From positions 1 through 64,000 of the forward strand of contig JADZER010000020.1 in the NCBI GenBank assembly GCA_020850415.1: 64,000 nucleotides of DNA. Reading direction: 5' to 3'. Shown here in pieces: positions 17,376-25,826 of this stretch; the stretch's first letter is position 1; every line of letters begins with the position of its first letter. This DNA comes from Phycisphaerales bacterium. GTDB lineage: Bacteria; Planctomycetota; Phycisphaerae; Phycisphaerales; UBA1924. Below the pieces are notes generated by a model. It had not been told where the DNA came from. It saw nothing but the letters and a program-made list of their open reading frames with translations, and made no database searches. A program made the position numbers and the translations under genes.

Positions 17376-17924
17376 ATGGCCGCCACGCGCCACATCGCCC
17401 TGCTGCGTGGGGTCAATGTCGGGGGGAAGAACCGGCTCGCCATGGCCGATCTGGGCGAGGCGTTCGAGCGGGCGGGGTGTTCGGGCGTGCGGACTTACAT
17501 CCAGAGCGGGAATGTGGTGTTCGAGGCCGCCAAGGCGGCGGCCCGAAAAGCGGCCGGGGCGGTGGGGGCGATCCTGCGGGAGGAGTACGGGATCGACTCG
17601 CCGGTGATTGTGCGCACGGCGGAGGAGTTCGGGGGTGTGATCTCGTCGGTCCCCTTCCGCGGGGCGCAGGCGGACGCGGGGTCGCTGCATGTTGCGTTTC
17701 TGGCAGAGAAGCCCAGTGCGGCCGGGGGGGCGGCGCTGGACCCCGATCGCTCGCCGGGCGATGTGTACCGGCTGGTGGGGCGCGAGGTGTACCTGCACTT
17801 GCCCAACGGCGTGGCGAAGACCAAGATCACCAACGCGTATCTGGACAGGACGCTGGGCACGGTGAGCACGATGCGGAACTGGCGGACGGTGCTGCGGCTG
17901 GGCGAGATGTGTGGGCTGGGCTGA
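17376..17924 (+). CDS. DUF1697 family protein
   Basis: The protein has 182 residues. It carries the full DUF1697 signature: HIALLRGVNVGG.NRLAM at the start, YIQSGNVVFE at about 49-58, EEYGI, and at the end VAKTKITNAYLDR followed by TMRNWRTV. These are small cytosolic alpha/beta proteins of unknown function. The start is the ATG at 17376 because the family normally begins 5-6 residues before the ALLRG motif. There is no Shine-Dalgarno sequence. A TATGCT box directly upstream suggests a leaderless message. It is divergent from the small membrane protein and convergent with the anti-sigma-like gene. Confidence 0.88.
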   Translation: MAATRHIALLRGVNVGGKNRLAMADLGEAFERAGCSGVRTYIQSGNVVFEAAKAAARKAAGAVGAILREEYGIDSPVIVRTAEEFGGVISSVPFRGAQADAGSLHVAFLAEKPSAAGGAALDPDRSPGDVYRLVGREVYLHLPNGVAKTKITNAYLDRTLGTVSTMRNWRTVLRLGEMCGLG

Positions 17925-17972
17925 GGGGTTGAGCGGCTGGACGGCCGAGGTTTCCTTGAGGGCGGCGGGCGG

Positions 17973-18503
17973 TCACGGCGTTCGGTTGTCGGCGAGGATC
18001 GTTGTGTTGTGGAACGCGAGGCGCACGCGGTGCTCGGTGCGGATGAGGCCGGCGGGGATGCCGCGGGCGTCGAGCTCGGCGAGCAGTTGCTCGTCGGTGA
18101 GGCGCTGGACGCGCGTGGCGGTGGTTGGGGCGGCGAAGCGGTCGAGGGCGCGGGGGTCGTTGGCCACATACACCACTCGGGGCGGCGGCGGGGTCAGCGT
18201 GTCGGTCGGGGCGTCGGTCGGGGCGGGTGGGGTGCGGTCGGGCGTGGGCGCGGGCTCCGGGGGGTCGGTTCGGGCGATTGCGGGCGGCGAGTCCGGGGTT
18301 GGGCTTGGGTTGCGGCTGGTGGTGAGGAGCCAGGCGGCGGCGAGCAGCGCGAGCGGTGTGGCGGCCAGGCCGGCGCGCCGGGCGGTCCGGCGCCTGCCGC
18401 GTCGGCGCACCGTCGGCTCGAGCTGGGCCAGGATCGCCTGCTTTCTCGCGAGACCGTCGGGGCTCAGGTTCGCGCCTGGTGTGTGTTCGTGGTGGGCTGT
18501 CAT
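17973..18503 (-). CDS. Putative anti-sigma factor (membrane protein)
   Basis: The protein has 176 residues. A cytoplasmic N-terminus of about 45 residues rich in Arg precedes one membrane helix (about 46-62, LAATPLALLAAAWLLT). A long Pro/Thr-rich linker and a C-terminal folded segment follow (VVYVANDPRALDRF... LADNRTP). The start ATG overlaps the stop of the ECF sigma gene, the usual arrangement for a sigma and its membrane anti-sigma. I do not see the zinc-binding HxxxCxxC motif, so it is not a standard ZAS anti-sigma. The role is inferred from position and topology. Confidence 0.6.
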   Translation of the reverse strand: MTAHHEHTPGANLSPDGLARKQAILAQLEPTVRRRGRRRTARRAGLAATPLALLAAAWLLTTSRNPSPTPDSPPAIARTDPPEPAPTPDRTPPAPTDAPTDTLTPPPPRVVYVANDPRALDRFAAPTTATRVQRLTDEQLLAELDARGIPAGLIRTEHRVRLAFHNTTILADNRTP

Positions 18504-19099
18504 GGGGTGGTTCTCTCTCCCTCGGTCTCGTCGGCGTGCTTGAGTGCGTGGAGTGCGCGGCGGATCCTGCCGTGGGCGGCGTCGCCGGTGAGGCCGTGGT
18601 CCTCGCCGGCCTGCGCGAGGGTGCGTTCGCGGGCGAAGCGTGCGGCGAGGAGGCTCTGGTCCTCCGTGGGGAGGGCGCGGAGTTGGGCCCGTAGCCGGCG
18701 GATCTGGTGCTCGAGTTCGGTCTTGGCGTCGGTCGCGGGTCGCGAGGTTTCTCGGGAGCGCTCGCGGGCGGTGCGTCGGCGTTCGGTCCGGAGTCGGTCG
18801 AGGGCGGTGCGGTGGGTGACGCGCCCGAGCCAGGCGGCGAGGGCGGCCTCGGTGTCGAGGCGGGGCACGCGCCGCGCGAGCTTGAGCATCGTGTCCTGGA
18901 CGACATCGAGGCAGAAGGCCTCGTCGCGTCCGGTGAGGCGGCGGGCGGTGGTGTAGGCGATGTCGAACCAGCGTTGGTAGAGGACGCCGAACGCCCGCGT
19001 GTCGCCGCGGGCGATGGCGTGGGTGAGCGCGCCGGTGTCGTCCGGCGCGGTTGCGGCGTGGGCGGCGGGCTCGGGCGGTGCGTGTGTGGTCTGGGGCAC
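18500..19099 (-). CDS. ECF-type RNA polymerase sigma factor
   Basis: The protein has 199 residues. Region 2 (about 27-95) includes FGVLYQRWFDIAYTTARR, the conserved DVVQDTMLKL, and LAAWLGRVTHRTALDRLR. Region 4 (about 135-190) includes LRALPTEDQSLLAARFARERTLAQAGE, and its helix-turn-helix ends IRRALHALK. Region 3 is absent, as in ECF sigmas. It would direct RNA polymerase to a small regulon in response to an envelope signal relayed by the coupled membrane protein. The gene is 68 bp downstream of a secreted secretin-N-domain protein on the same strand. Confidence 0.88.
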   Translation of the reverse strand: MPQTTHAPPEPAAHAATAPDDTGALTHAIARGDTRAFGVLYQRWFDIAYTTARRLTGRDEAFCLDVVQDTMLKLARRVPRLDTEAALAAWLGRVTHRTALDRLRTERRRTARERSRETSRPATDAKTELEHQIRRLRAQLRALPTEDQSLLAARFARERTLAQAGEDHGLTGDAAHGRIRRALHALKHADETEGERTTP

Positions 19100-19167
19100 G
19101 CCTGATTCCGGGGTTCCGGCGCGGGGCGGGGGCGCCGGTGCGGGCTGGATGCGGAGGGCGGTGTGGG

Positions 19168-20376
19168 TCAGCGCGCCCCGCCTCCCGCGGCGCCGGGGCG
19201 GGGATCGCGGCCCTTGAGCTGGGTGCTGAGGTTGGCGATCTGGGCCTCCATGACGGCGAGGCGTTCGCGGAGCATGGCGTTCTCGGCGCGGAGGGCGTCG
19301 GTCTCGCTGCCGCCGGCGCCGGCGCTGTTGACGATCTCCTTGGACCGCTGGAGGCGTCGCTCGGCCTGCTGGGCCTGCTGGAGGCAGCGTTCGAGCATGA
19401 TCTTCTGCTCTCGCATCTCGGCCTCCTTGGTGGCGACGCGGAGCTGGAGGTGGCGGTACTCGCCCTCGGCGACCGTGCCCGCGTCGAACATCGCCTGCAT
19501 CCGTTGGAGTTCCTCGTGGGCGAACGCGAGCTCCTGCTCGGCGAGCTGGACCCTCGCGCCGGCCATTTCCGCCTCGGCCCGGGCGTTGTTGAGCTGGTCT
19601 TCCACCATATCGGGGTTGTTGAGGCCCTGGGAACTCTGCAGCTCTCGTGCCCGATCGCGGCGCTGCTCGACATCGGTGAAGATGCGGTCGAGCACCTGCT
19701 CGGCCGCGTTGAGCGAGATGGTCGGGCCGGCGAGCATCAGCAGGCCGGACTCGGGGTGGAAGCGGATCTCGGTCTCGATCCCGTCGTCGTTGGTGATCCC
19801 GAGGACGGTCTCGATGGCGGTGAGCACGGTCTCGGCGGGGAGGACGATCTCGGGCGGGTCGCCGGGCAGAGCCTCGGTGATCTCGCGGATGGGGAGGACG
19901 CGGAAGTCGCGGGGGGCTTGGCCCGTCAGGCGTCCCTGGCTCTCGATGGCCACCAGATACGCGGGTCGGTCCTGACCGACATTGTCGGTGCTGACCCTGT
20001 AGTACGAGCCCGGGGCGGGATTGTGCTGGCCGTCGAGCAGTTGCAGGGCGTTGAACATGCGGATGTCGCGTAGGTCGACCGGGGCAACCGTGATCTCGTG
20101 ACTATCACCCCGCAGCATGATCGTCGGACCGGCCGCGCCCGCGGCCTGCTTCACGGCCTGGACATAGTCCTCGAGCGTTCCGCCTGCGAAGGTGGTGTTG
20201 ATGGTTGGGCCGAGCGTAGCCTGCAGTTGCTCGATCGCCGTGGCCCGGAGGGCGTCGCGGAGGGCGTCGTGCCCCCGGGCCGTGTCCTCGGCGGATTGTG
20301 TGGACTGGGCGGTCGCAAGGGTGGCCAAGCCCAGACTCAGCGCGAGCGCGGCGAGTTGTCGGCTGGTGCGTCTCAC
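19168..20376 (-). CDS. Secreted secretin-N-domain protein with C-terminal coiled coil
   Basis: The protein has 402 residues. The start is the GTG at 20376, because AAAGGAG lies 8 bases upstream and a signal peptide follows at once (VRRTSRQLAALALSLGLATL, cut near ATAQ). An N0/STN-like module (about 45-125, TFAGGTLEDYVQAVKQAAG) is followed by an N1-like module (about 165-240, with HPESGLLMLAGPTISLNAAEQVLDRI). This is the same pattern as the modules of the giant secretin at 40.7 kb. The last 160 residues form a heptad-rich coiled coil. No secretin barrel is present. It shares a strand and short gap with the ECF sigma/anti-sigma pair, so it may be the signal input or a periplasmic scaffold. Confidence 0.65.
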   Translation of the reverse strand: MRRTSRQLAALALSLGLATLATAQSTQSAEDTARGHDALRDALRATAIEQLQATLGPTINTTFAGGTLEDYVQAVKQAAGAAGPTIMLRGDSHEITVAPVDLRDIRMFNALQLLDGQHNPAPGSYYRVSTDNVGQDRPAYLVAIESQGRLTGQAPRDFRVLPIREITEALPGDPPEIVLPAETVLTAIETVLGITNDDGIETEIRFHPESGLLMLAGPTISLNAAEQVLDRIFTDVEQRRDRARELQSSQGLNNPDMVEDQLNNARAEAEMAGARVQLAEQELAFAHEELQRMQAMFDAGTVAEGEYRHLQLRVATKEAEMREQKIMLERCLQQAQQAERRLQRSKEIVNSAGAGGSETDALRAENAMLRERLAVMEAQIANLSTQLKGRDPRPGAAGGGAR

Positions 20377-20433
20377 AGACGGTCTCCTTTCGAGGGGGTA
20401 CCGGCCCGGGGCCGGCGGTGTTGTGTGCGACAA

Positions 20434-20456
20434 GAACGCCGCCGAGGGGGGCGTTC
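20434..20456 (-). terminator. Weak stem-loop after purQ
   Basis: GAACGCC and GGCGTTC form a 7-bp stem with a 9-base loop between purQ and the secretin-N-domain gene, in the leader of the latter. The T-run is poor. It could be a weak terminator for purQ or a leader structure. Confidence 0.25.
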
Positions 20457-20569
20457 GGCGCACATCGGCGCTATGGCCACCAGAATCTGCTCTCAGGCTA
20501 CCGCGCGGACCCGACATCTCGAGGATTCCCGGGACGCCGGCGCCGGGGGGCCGCGGGCGCGGGTTTGCC

Positions 20570-21385
20570 CTACCCCCGGACCGCGACGGTGGCCTCTACC
20601 GCGGCTCGGAACATCATGAGGCCGGGGGTGTCTCCCCGGCGGACGGGCGCGGGCAGGCGGGTCCATCGGGGGTGGCGGGTCCAGTCGAGGTAGCGTTCGG
20701 GGTGGGGCATGAGGCCGAAGATGCGTCCGGTGGCGTCGCAGACGCCGGCGACAGCGCCCTCGGAGCCGTTGTAGTTGTCCCGGTACCGGAGGGCGACCTG
20801 GCCGCCGGCCTCGAGGGCGGCGAGGAGGCGCGGGCTCTGGGCGACCAGCCGCCCCTCGCCGTGGGCGACGGGGAGGACGAGCAGTTCCGCGGCGTCCGGC
20901 CTGCGGGCGAGGTCGGCCCAGGGGGCGGTCCAGATGCAGCGTGAGCCCGCGACGGGCTCCATTCCTACCCAGTCGTCCATGAAGCGGGCGTTGGCGTTGT
21001 CGGTGAGGGCGAGGGTGGGGGCGGGGGCGGCGTGCTCGGGCCAGTCCTCGCCGGGGGTTGGCCCGGGGAGCAGGCCGGCCTGGGCCATGATCTGGAAGCC
21101 GTTGCAGGCCCCGATCATGGGGCAGCCCCGGCGGGCGGCCTGGCGGAGGGCGGGGTAGAGCCGCTCACGGACCTTCATGGCGAAGATGCGCCCGGAGGCG
21201 ATGTCGTCGCCGTAGCTGAACCCGCCGGGGAAGCCGAGCAGGTCGTAGTCGTCGAGTCGTTGTGGTTCTGCGATGCAGGCGTCGAGGTGGACGAGGTCGG
21301 CGTGTGCGCCGGCGAGCTCGAAGGCCCGGACCATCTCCGAGTCGCAGTTGGTGCCGGCCGCGCGGAGAACAAGGGCTCTGGGCAT
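20570..21385 (-). CDS. purQ: Phosphoribosylformylglycinamidine synthase, glutaminase subunit
   Basis: The protein has 271 residues. It supplies ammonia from glutamine to PurL in step four of purine synthesis. It is a class I glutaminase: the start ALVLRAAGTNCDSE, then LLGFPGGFSYGDDI, the nucleophile Cys94 in IGACNGFQ, and the His/Glu pair in PHPERY (about 228-230). It is slightly longer than the roughly 225-residue small form, as in the PurQ of the longer group. No purL or purS lies in the window. No ribosome site precedes the ATG, but a TACACT box ends 5 bases before it, so a leaderless mRNA is likely. It is divergent from the DUF1015 gene. Confidence 0.92.
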   Translation of the reverse strand: MPRALVLRAAGTNCDSEMVRAFELAGAHADLVHLDACIAEPQRLDDYDLLGFPGGFSYGDDIASGRIFAMKVRERLYPALRQAARRGCPMIGACNGFQIMAQAGLLPGPTPGEDWPEHAAPAPTLALTDNANARFMDDWVGMEPVAGSRCIWTAPWADLARRPDAAELLVLPVAHGEGRLVAQSPRLLAALEAGGQVALRYRDNYNGSEGAVAGVCDATGRIFGLMPHPERYLDWTRHPRWTRLPAPVRRGDTPGLMMFRAAVEATVAVRG

Positions 21386-21390
21386 GGGCG

Positions 21391-21396
21391 AGTGTA
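21391..21396 (-). promoter_or_regulatory. TANNNT -10 box just before purQ (leaderless candidate)
   Basis: Minus-strand TACACT is followed by 5 bases and the purQ ATG. No Shine-Dalgarno sequence is present. Confidence 0.4.
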
Positions 21397-21474
21397 TGCG
21401 CCGGGGGGGCTGGGTCGCGTCCGGCGCGCGGGGCCACTAGAGTCCTCACCACGGATAACCAACAGGAGGTCGCC

Positions 21475-22818
21475 ATGCCGAAGGTCTACCCGTTCCGTCC
21501 CTACCAGTTCTCCAACGGCCGCGGGGATGTCTCGGCCAAGGTGGCCCCCCCGTACGATGTTCTGGACGCCGAGGACAAGGCGGGGCTGCTGGCCCGGGAC
21601 CCCGCGAACATCGTCGCGATCGACCTGCCCCATGTGCCGCCGAAGGAGCTTGGCCCGCCGGCGGCGTACGAGGGCGCGGCGGCCACGATGCGGGGCTGGG
21701 TGTCGTCGGGCGTCCTCTCGCAGCGGTCTGCGCCCGCGATCTTCGCGTACCGGCAGACCTTCGAGTTCCACGGGAAGACCTACCAGCGCTGCGGGGTGGC
21801 GTGCACGGTGGAGACGCTGCCGTTCGGCCCGCGCGAGGGCGGGGGCATCCTGCCGCACGAGCAGACATTTTCGGGACCGAAGGAGGACCGGTTCGCGCTG
21901 ATGAAGGCGACGGGGGCGCAGCTTTCCCCGATCTTCGGTCTGCACGCCGACGAGTCGGGGAAGGCGTCGGGGCTGGTGCGTCGGCTGATGGGCGCGGCGG
22001 CACCTGACCTGACCGGCACCACCAGCGGCGGCGTGCGGCACGAGGTGTGGACGATCTCCGATGACGCGACCATCGCGGCGTACCGGGACGCCCTGGCCGG
22101 CGAGGACATCTTCATCGCGGACGGTCACCACCGGTACACCACGGGGCTGAACTACCTCGCCAGCCTGGAGGAGAAGGGGGAGGTCCCGGCGGGGCACCCG
22201 GCGCGGCGGTGCATGATGGTGCTCGTCAGCATGTCGGACCCGGGCCTGGCGATCGGGCCGACGCACCGGGTCCTCGGCGGCATGGCGGGCTACACGATCG
22301 ACAAGTTCCTCGAGGCGTCCACGCCGGAGCTGATCATCCGCGAGTTGGCGGCGAACCCCGGGGCGATCGAGAACGCGATCGAGCACGCCAATGTGGGCGA
22401 GGGTCACAACGCTCTGGGCCTCCTCGACTTCGCGACCGGGCGGTGCTTTGTCGCGACGACTAAGCAGGCCGATGCGCTGCACAGCGCGTTCCCCGGCAAG
22501 CCGTTCGCGTGGCGCACTCTTGATGTGGCGGTGATCCAGCACCTGATCGTGGAGAAGATCTGCCAGCCCAAGCTCAACGGCGGCAACCCCGTGAAGTGGG
22601 CGTTCCCGCACTCGATCCCGGAGGTCGTGGAGATCGGCTCGGGGGTCGAGACCGGCGCGGGCGGCGGGTCGGGCTTCGCGCAGCTGGCGGTCATCGTGCG
22701 CCCGACACCGCTGGACGCGGTCCGGGAGATCAGCCGGGCCAACGAGCTAATGCCGCAGAAGTCGACCTTCTTTTACCCCAAGCTGGCGACGGGGCTGTTC
22801 ATCAACCCGCTCGCGTAA
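21475..22818 (+). CDS. DUF1015 family protein
   Basis: The protein has 447 residues. It has the DUF1015 motifs: VAPPYDVL near the start, HEQTFSGPKEDRFALMKATGAQLSPIF in the middle, and the strongly conserved IADGHHRYTTGLNYL. The family is widespread and cytosolic. Its function is not settled; a link to serine metabolism or kinase activity has been proposed for some members. A perfect AGGAGGT lies 4 bases before the ATG. The end overlaps the convergent DUF1294 gene by 17 bp. Confidence 0.9.
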   Translation: MPKVYPFRPYQFSNGRGDVSAKVAPPYDVLDAEDKAGLLARDPANIVAIDLPHVPPKELGPPAAYEGAAATMRGWVSSGVLSQRSAPAIFAYRQTFEFHGKTYQRCGVACTVETLPFGPREGGGILPHEQTFSGPKEDRFALMKATGAQLSPIFGLHADESGKASGLVRRLMGAAAPDLTGTTSGGVRHEVWTISDDATIAAYRDALAGEDIFIADGHHRYTTGLNYLASLEEKGEVPAGHPARRCMMVLVSMSDPGLAIGPTHRVLGGMAGYTIDKFLEASTPELIIRELAANPGAIENAIEHANVGEGHNALGLLDFATGRCFVATTKQADALHSAFPGKPFAWRTLDVAVIQHLIVEKICQPKLNGGNPVKWAFPHSIPEVVEIGSGVETGAGGGSGFAQLAVIVRPTPLDAVREISRANELMPQKSTFFYPKLATGLFINPLA

Positions 22819-23086
22819 TCAGGGCGATCCACGCGGCGGCGTGGAGCACGAGGGCGGCCCATGGGGCGACGCGGAAGCGCCACTTGCGGGTCTTGTGGTG
22901 CGCGACGCGCATGGCGGCCCAGGCGCCGGCGAAGCCACCGAGCCAGACGAGCAGGAGGAGCGTGCGCTCCCGGACTCGCCGTGCGCCCCGGGTGGCGGCC
23001 CGCTTGTCCCAGGCGAACGCGCCGAAGGCGACGAGGCTCAGCCCGGCGTATGCGCCGGGCGCCAGGATCCAGAGCGGGTGGGGCAT
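22802..23086 (-). CDS. DUF1294 family small membrane protein
   Basis: The protein has 94 residues. It has three predicted membrane segments and the DUF1294 core: FAWDKRAA, RVRERTLLLLVWLGGFAGAW and the conserved HKTRKWRFR. The function of the family is unknown. No clear ribosome site is seen. The gene tail overlaps the DUF1015 tail on the other strand. Confidence 0.85.
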   Translation of the reverse strand: MPHPLWILAPGAYAGLSLVAFGAFAWDKRAATRGARRVRERTLLLLVWLGGFAGAWAAMRVAHHKTRKWRFRVAPWAALVLHAAAWIALITRAG

Positions 23087-23161
23087 GGGGGCGTCGCGGG
23101 GTGGTCGGCGGTGGTGGTGGGGGGGACTCTCAGGGGTGGGTCCTGGTTGGTCGGGCGGGCG

Positions 23162-24064
23162 TCAATCGGCGTCGGCGCCGCCCGCGCTGGCGGGCGCGAG
23201 CGTCTCGCGGAGGCCGCGCAGGGCCGCGGGGTGGAAGATCGTCGCGTGCGACTCCTCGGGCATGGGGGCGTGGCGGCAGCCGGGCGAGGCGAGGGCGGCC
23301 GCGAGCCGGCCGGTCAGGCCCGCGAGCTCCGGCTCGTCGCTGCTGGCCAGGAAGAGGCGCGCGCCGGTCGGCGCCGTTCGCCGGCCCGACTCCGCGTCCG
23401 TCACGAGCGAGGCGTTGTCCCACCAGAGGCTTGGGTCCGCCGCGATATAGGCGTCGAACAGGCCCGGTTCGAGCAGCAGCGTCTCCACCACGAAGAGCCC
23501 CGCGAGCGACTCGCCGAGGATGGCCGACTCGGCCGTGATGTCGTACCGTGCGCGGACCGCCGGCTTGAGTTCCTCGCGGATGAACCGCCGGAACGGGCCG
23601 GACCCGCCGACGGTCGGGGCGATCTCGCGGTCCTCGGGGTTGCTGGTCGGCCCCGTCAGGTCGCGCCGGCGCTGGGTGTTCTCGATCCCGACGACGATGA
23701 AGGGCCTCATGCCCCCGTTGCACACCAGCACCTGGACCAGCCCGGCGATGTGCAGGAAGTCCTCGCCCAGGCCCCCGTCGGGCATGTAGAGCACCGGCAT
23801 GGGCTCGCCGATCGGCTCGCCGTAGATGGTCGGCACGAACACATTGATCCGCCGGTCCTCGCCGAGCACGGCGGACTCCAGGACGAACGAGTCCCCGATG
23901 ACGAGCGGTTCGGCGTCGGCGGCCTCTGCGGCGTGCTGGGATTGGCCGGCGGCGCACCCACCGAGCCCGGCGAGGGCCGCCGCCATCGCACCGGCGCACG
24001 CGGCGAGTCGGGGCATGATTCGCCGCCTCGCGCCGCGCCCCCCGATCATCACGGACTTGTGCAT
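23162..24064 (-). CDS. Esterase D / IroE-like alpha/beta hydrolase lipoprotein
   Basis: The protein has 300 residues. The N-terminus has a hydrophobic stretch ending GLGGC, a likely lipobox (Cys about 37 from this start); a later start at 24016 would shorten the leader by 16 residues. The body has the serine hydrolase order of the putative-esterase family: VLYMPDGG, the nucleophile Ser in GESLAG, FDAYIAADPSLWW, and a C-terminal His in ESHATIFHPA. Such enzymes cleave esters of siderophores, S-formylglutathione or glycans. The substrate here is unknown. It would sit on the periplasmic side of a membrane. It is a single gene, divergent from the ThrE-type exporter. Confidence 0.82.
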   Translation of the reverse strand: MHKSVMIGGRGARRRIMPRLAACAGAMAAALAGLGGCAAGQSQHAAEAADAEPLVIGDSFVLESAVLGEDRRINVFVPTIYGEPIGEPMPVLYMPDGGLGEDFLHIAGLVQVLVCNGGMRPFIVVGIENTQRRRDLTGPTSNPEDREIAPTVGGSGPFRRFIREELKPAVRARYDITAESAILGESLAGLFVVETLLLEPGLFDAYIAADPSLWWDNASLVTDAESGRRTAPTGARLFLASSDEPELAGLTGRLAAALASPGCRHAPMPEESHATIFHPAALRGLRETLAPASAGGADAD

Positions 24065-24142
24065 CGGTGTCTCTCGCCGGTGTGTAGGGGTCGGGCGCCG
24101 CCCGGCGTCCGCTTGACCCGACGCGCATGCTACCACGCCCTC

Positions 24143-24148
24143 TACGAT
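24143..24148 (+). promoter_or_regulatory. TANNNT -10 box just before the exporter gene (leaderless candidate)
   Basis: TACGAT is followed by 6 bases and a GTG start codon. No Shine-Dalgarno sequence is present. Confidence 0.35.
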
Positions 24149-24154
24149 CCGGCC

Positions 24155-25402
24155 GTGCTGACCCCCCCGCCCAACGCGGCCCCCTTCTCCCCCGCCGACC
24201 CGGCCATGCTGCGCCGTGAGAAGCTGGTGCTGACGCTGGCCAAGCTCATGGCGGCGTACGGGATCCCGGCGTACCGGCTGGAGGAGGCGGCGGCGAGCTG
24301 CGCGCGGCACCTGGGGCTGGACGCCCAGTTCTTCGCCACGCCCACGGCGGTGTTCGCGTCGATCGGTGAGCCCGGGAATCAGCGGACGCACCTGGTCCGC
24401 CTCGAGCCGGGGGAGGTGAACCTCGAGAAGCAGTCGCAGGTGGACGCGGTGCTGCGCGACCTGCTGGCCGACGCGGTGGGCGTGGACGACGCGCTCGCAC
24501 GCCTGGACGGGATCGTCGCGGGGCCGAGCCAGTACGGGCCGGGGCTGATGGTGGCGGCGCAGGCGACGGCGTCGGTCACGGCGGCGGTGTTCTTCGGCGG
24601 CGGGTGGCGTGAGGTGCTCGCGGCGGGGGTGGTCGGTTTCATCGTCGGCGTGATCTGCGTGCTCGCCGGGCTCGACCGGCGGATGGCGAGGCTCATGGAC
24701 TTTGGGGCGGGGTTCGCGGCGGCGTTCTTCGCGGCGGCGCTGGCGGCGACCATGCACCCGATCTCGGCCTCGCTGGTGGCATTGGCCGGCGTGATCGTGC
24801 TCGTGCCGGGGCTCACGCTCACGACGGCGGTGGCGGAGCTGGCGACGCGGAACCTGGCGGCGGGGACGGCGAGGCTGATGGGGGCGCTGACGGTCTTCGT
24901 GTCGATCGGGTTCGGGGTGGCGATCGGTCAGAAGACGGGGGCGTTCGTGTTCGGGCAGGCGAGCGCGCCGCCTGACCCGCTGCCGGGGTGGGCGGAGATT
25001 GTCGCGTTGGTGCTGGCGCCGGTGGCGCTGGCGGTCCTGTTCCGCGCGGGGCTGCGCGATCTGAAGGTCATCCTGCCCGCGGGGGTCATCGGGTTCGTGG
25101 GGGCCCGAGCCGGGGCCGCGTGGCTGGGGCCCGAGCTGGGGGTGTGCGTGGGGGCCTTCGCCGTCACGCTGGCGAGCAACATCTGGGCTCGTGTCGCGGA
25201 CCGTCCGACGGCGGTGCCCGGCGTGCCGGGCATCATGCTGCTGGTGCCGGGGTCGCTGGGGTTCCGGAGCGTGACGAGCTTCGTGGACGCGGACACGATC
25301 GGCGGCGTGCAGGCCGCGTCGAGCATGGTGCTGGTGGCGGTGGGGCTGGTGGTGGGTCTTCTGCTGGCGAACGCGGCGGTGGCGCCGCGCCGGCCGCTGT
25401 GA
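24155..25402 (+). CDS. Threonine/serine exporter family (ThrE) protein
   Basis: The protein has 415 residues from the GTG at 24155. An ATG at 24206 would give 398; neither has a ribosome site, and the codon bias already looks coding from the GTG. The N-terminal ThrE domain (about 25-270) includes LAKLMAAYGIPAYRLEEA, FATPTAVFASIG and five membrane helices, with VPGLTLTTAVAEL. The C-terminal half is the second ThrE_2/DUF3815-like membrane domain with four or five helices and VPGVPGIMLLVPGSLG. Both halves are fused in one chain, as in Corynebacterium ThrE. The predicted role is export of threonine or serine, which is of interest because serA-serC are in the same window. Confidence 0.82.
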   Translation: MLTPPPNAAPFSPADPAMLRREKLVLTLAKLMAAYGIPAYRLEEAAASCARHLGLDAQFFATPTAVFASIGEPGNQRTHLVRLEPGEVNLEKQSQVDAVLRDLLADAVGVDDALARLDGIVAGPSQYGPGLMVAAQATASVTAAVFFGGGWREVLAAGVVGFIVGVICVLAGLDRRMARLMDFGAGFAAAFFAAALAATMHPISASLVALAGVIVLVPGLTLTTAVAELATRNLAAGTARLMGALTVFVSIGFGVAIGQKTGAFVFGQASAPPDPLPGWAEIVALVLAPVALAVLFRAGLRDLKVILPAGVIGFVGARAGAAWLGPELGVCVGAFAVTLASNIWARVADRPTAVPGVPGIMLLVPGSLGFRSVTSFVDADTIGGVQAASSMVLVAVGLVVGLLLANAAVAPRRPL

Positions 25403-25426
25403 GGCCTTGCGTCGAGTCCGGGGGCT

Positions 25427-25792
25427 CTACTTCTTGCCGAAGGGCCAGAGTCCCTTCTTGCCGCCCTCGGACTTCTTGGTGGTCTCGACGACTCGGGTGT
25501 TGAGCGCCTTGCCGGTCTCGGTGTTGAACCCGCAGTGGGTGCAGACGACGGTGCCCTGCGGCATGTAGCTCTTGCAGCTGGGGCAGGGGGTGGCGTTGGC
25601 CATCTTGGACTTGCCGAGCAGGTCGGCCATGACGCCGGCGCCGCCGGTGTCGGCGGCTGACCTGGCGGCCTTCTGCTTGTCGAGGCACGCGCGGCAGATG
25701 ACTCGGCCCTTGGCGTCCTTGGCGTGGGGCTTGCCCTCGCAGGACTGCTTGCAGACCGCACAGATCACCGATTCGGTGGCGCCGTTGCTCAT
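25427..25792 (-). CDS. Small double zinc-ribbon protein
   Basis: The protein has 121 residues from the ATG at 25792. It has two Cys-pair zinc sites: CAVCKQSC with CRACLDK at about 12-45, and CPSC...CTHCGFN at about 72-90. The tail is Lys/Gly-rich and ends WPFGKK. The function is unknown; it could bind nucleic acid or protein in the cytoplasm. It follows the RidA gene on the same strand after 34 bp. Confidence 0.7.
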   Translation of the reverse strand: MSNGATESVICAVCKQSCEGKPHAKDAKGRVICRACLDKQKAARSAADTGGAGVMADLLGKSKMANATPCPSCKSYMPQGTVVCTHCGFNTETGKALNTRVVETTKKSEGGKKGLWPFGKK

Positions 25793-25826
25793 GGTTGTCA
25801 AGCGTAGGTGTGGCCGGGGGCGGCGG

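Noticed and set aside
22841..24154. Long 5' extension of the ThrE-type exporter frame
   Set aside because: It runs antisense through the DUF1294 and esterase genes. The exporter family begins near the GTG at 24155 or the ATG at 24206.
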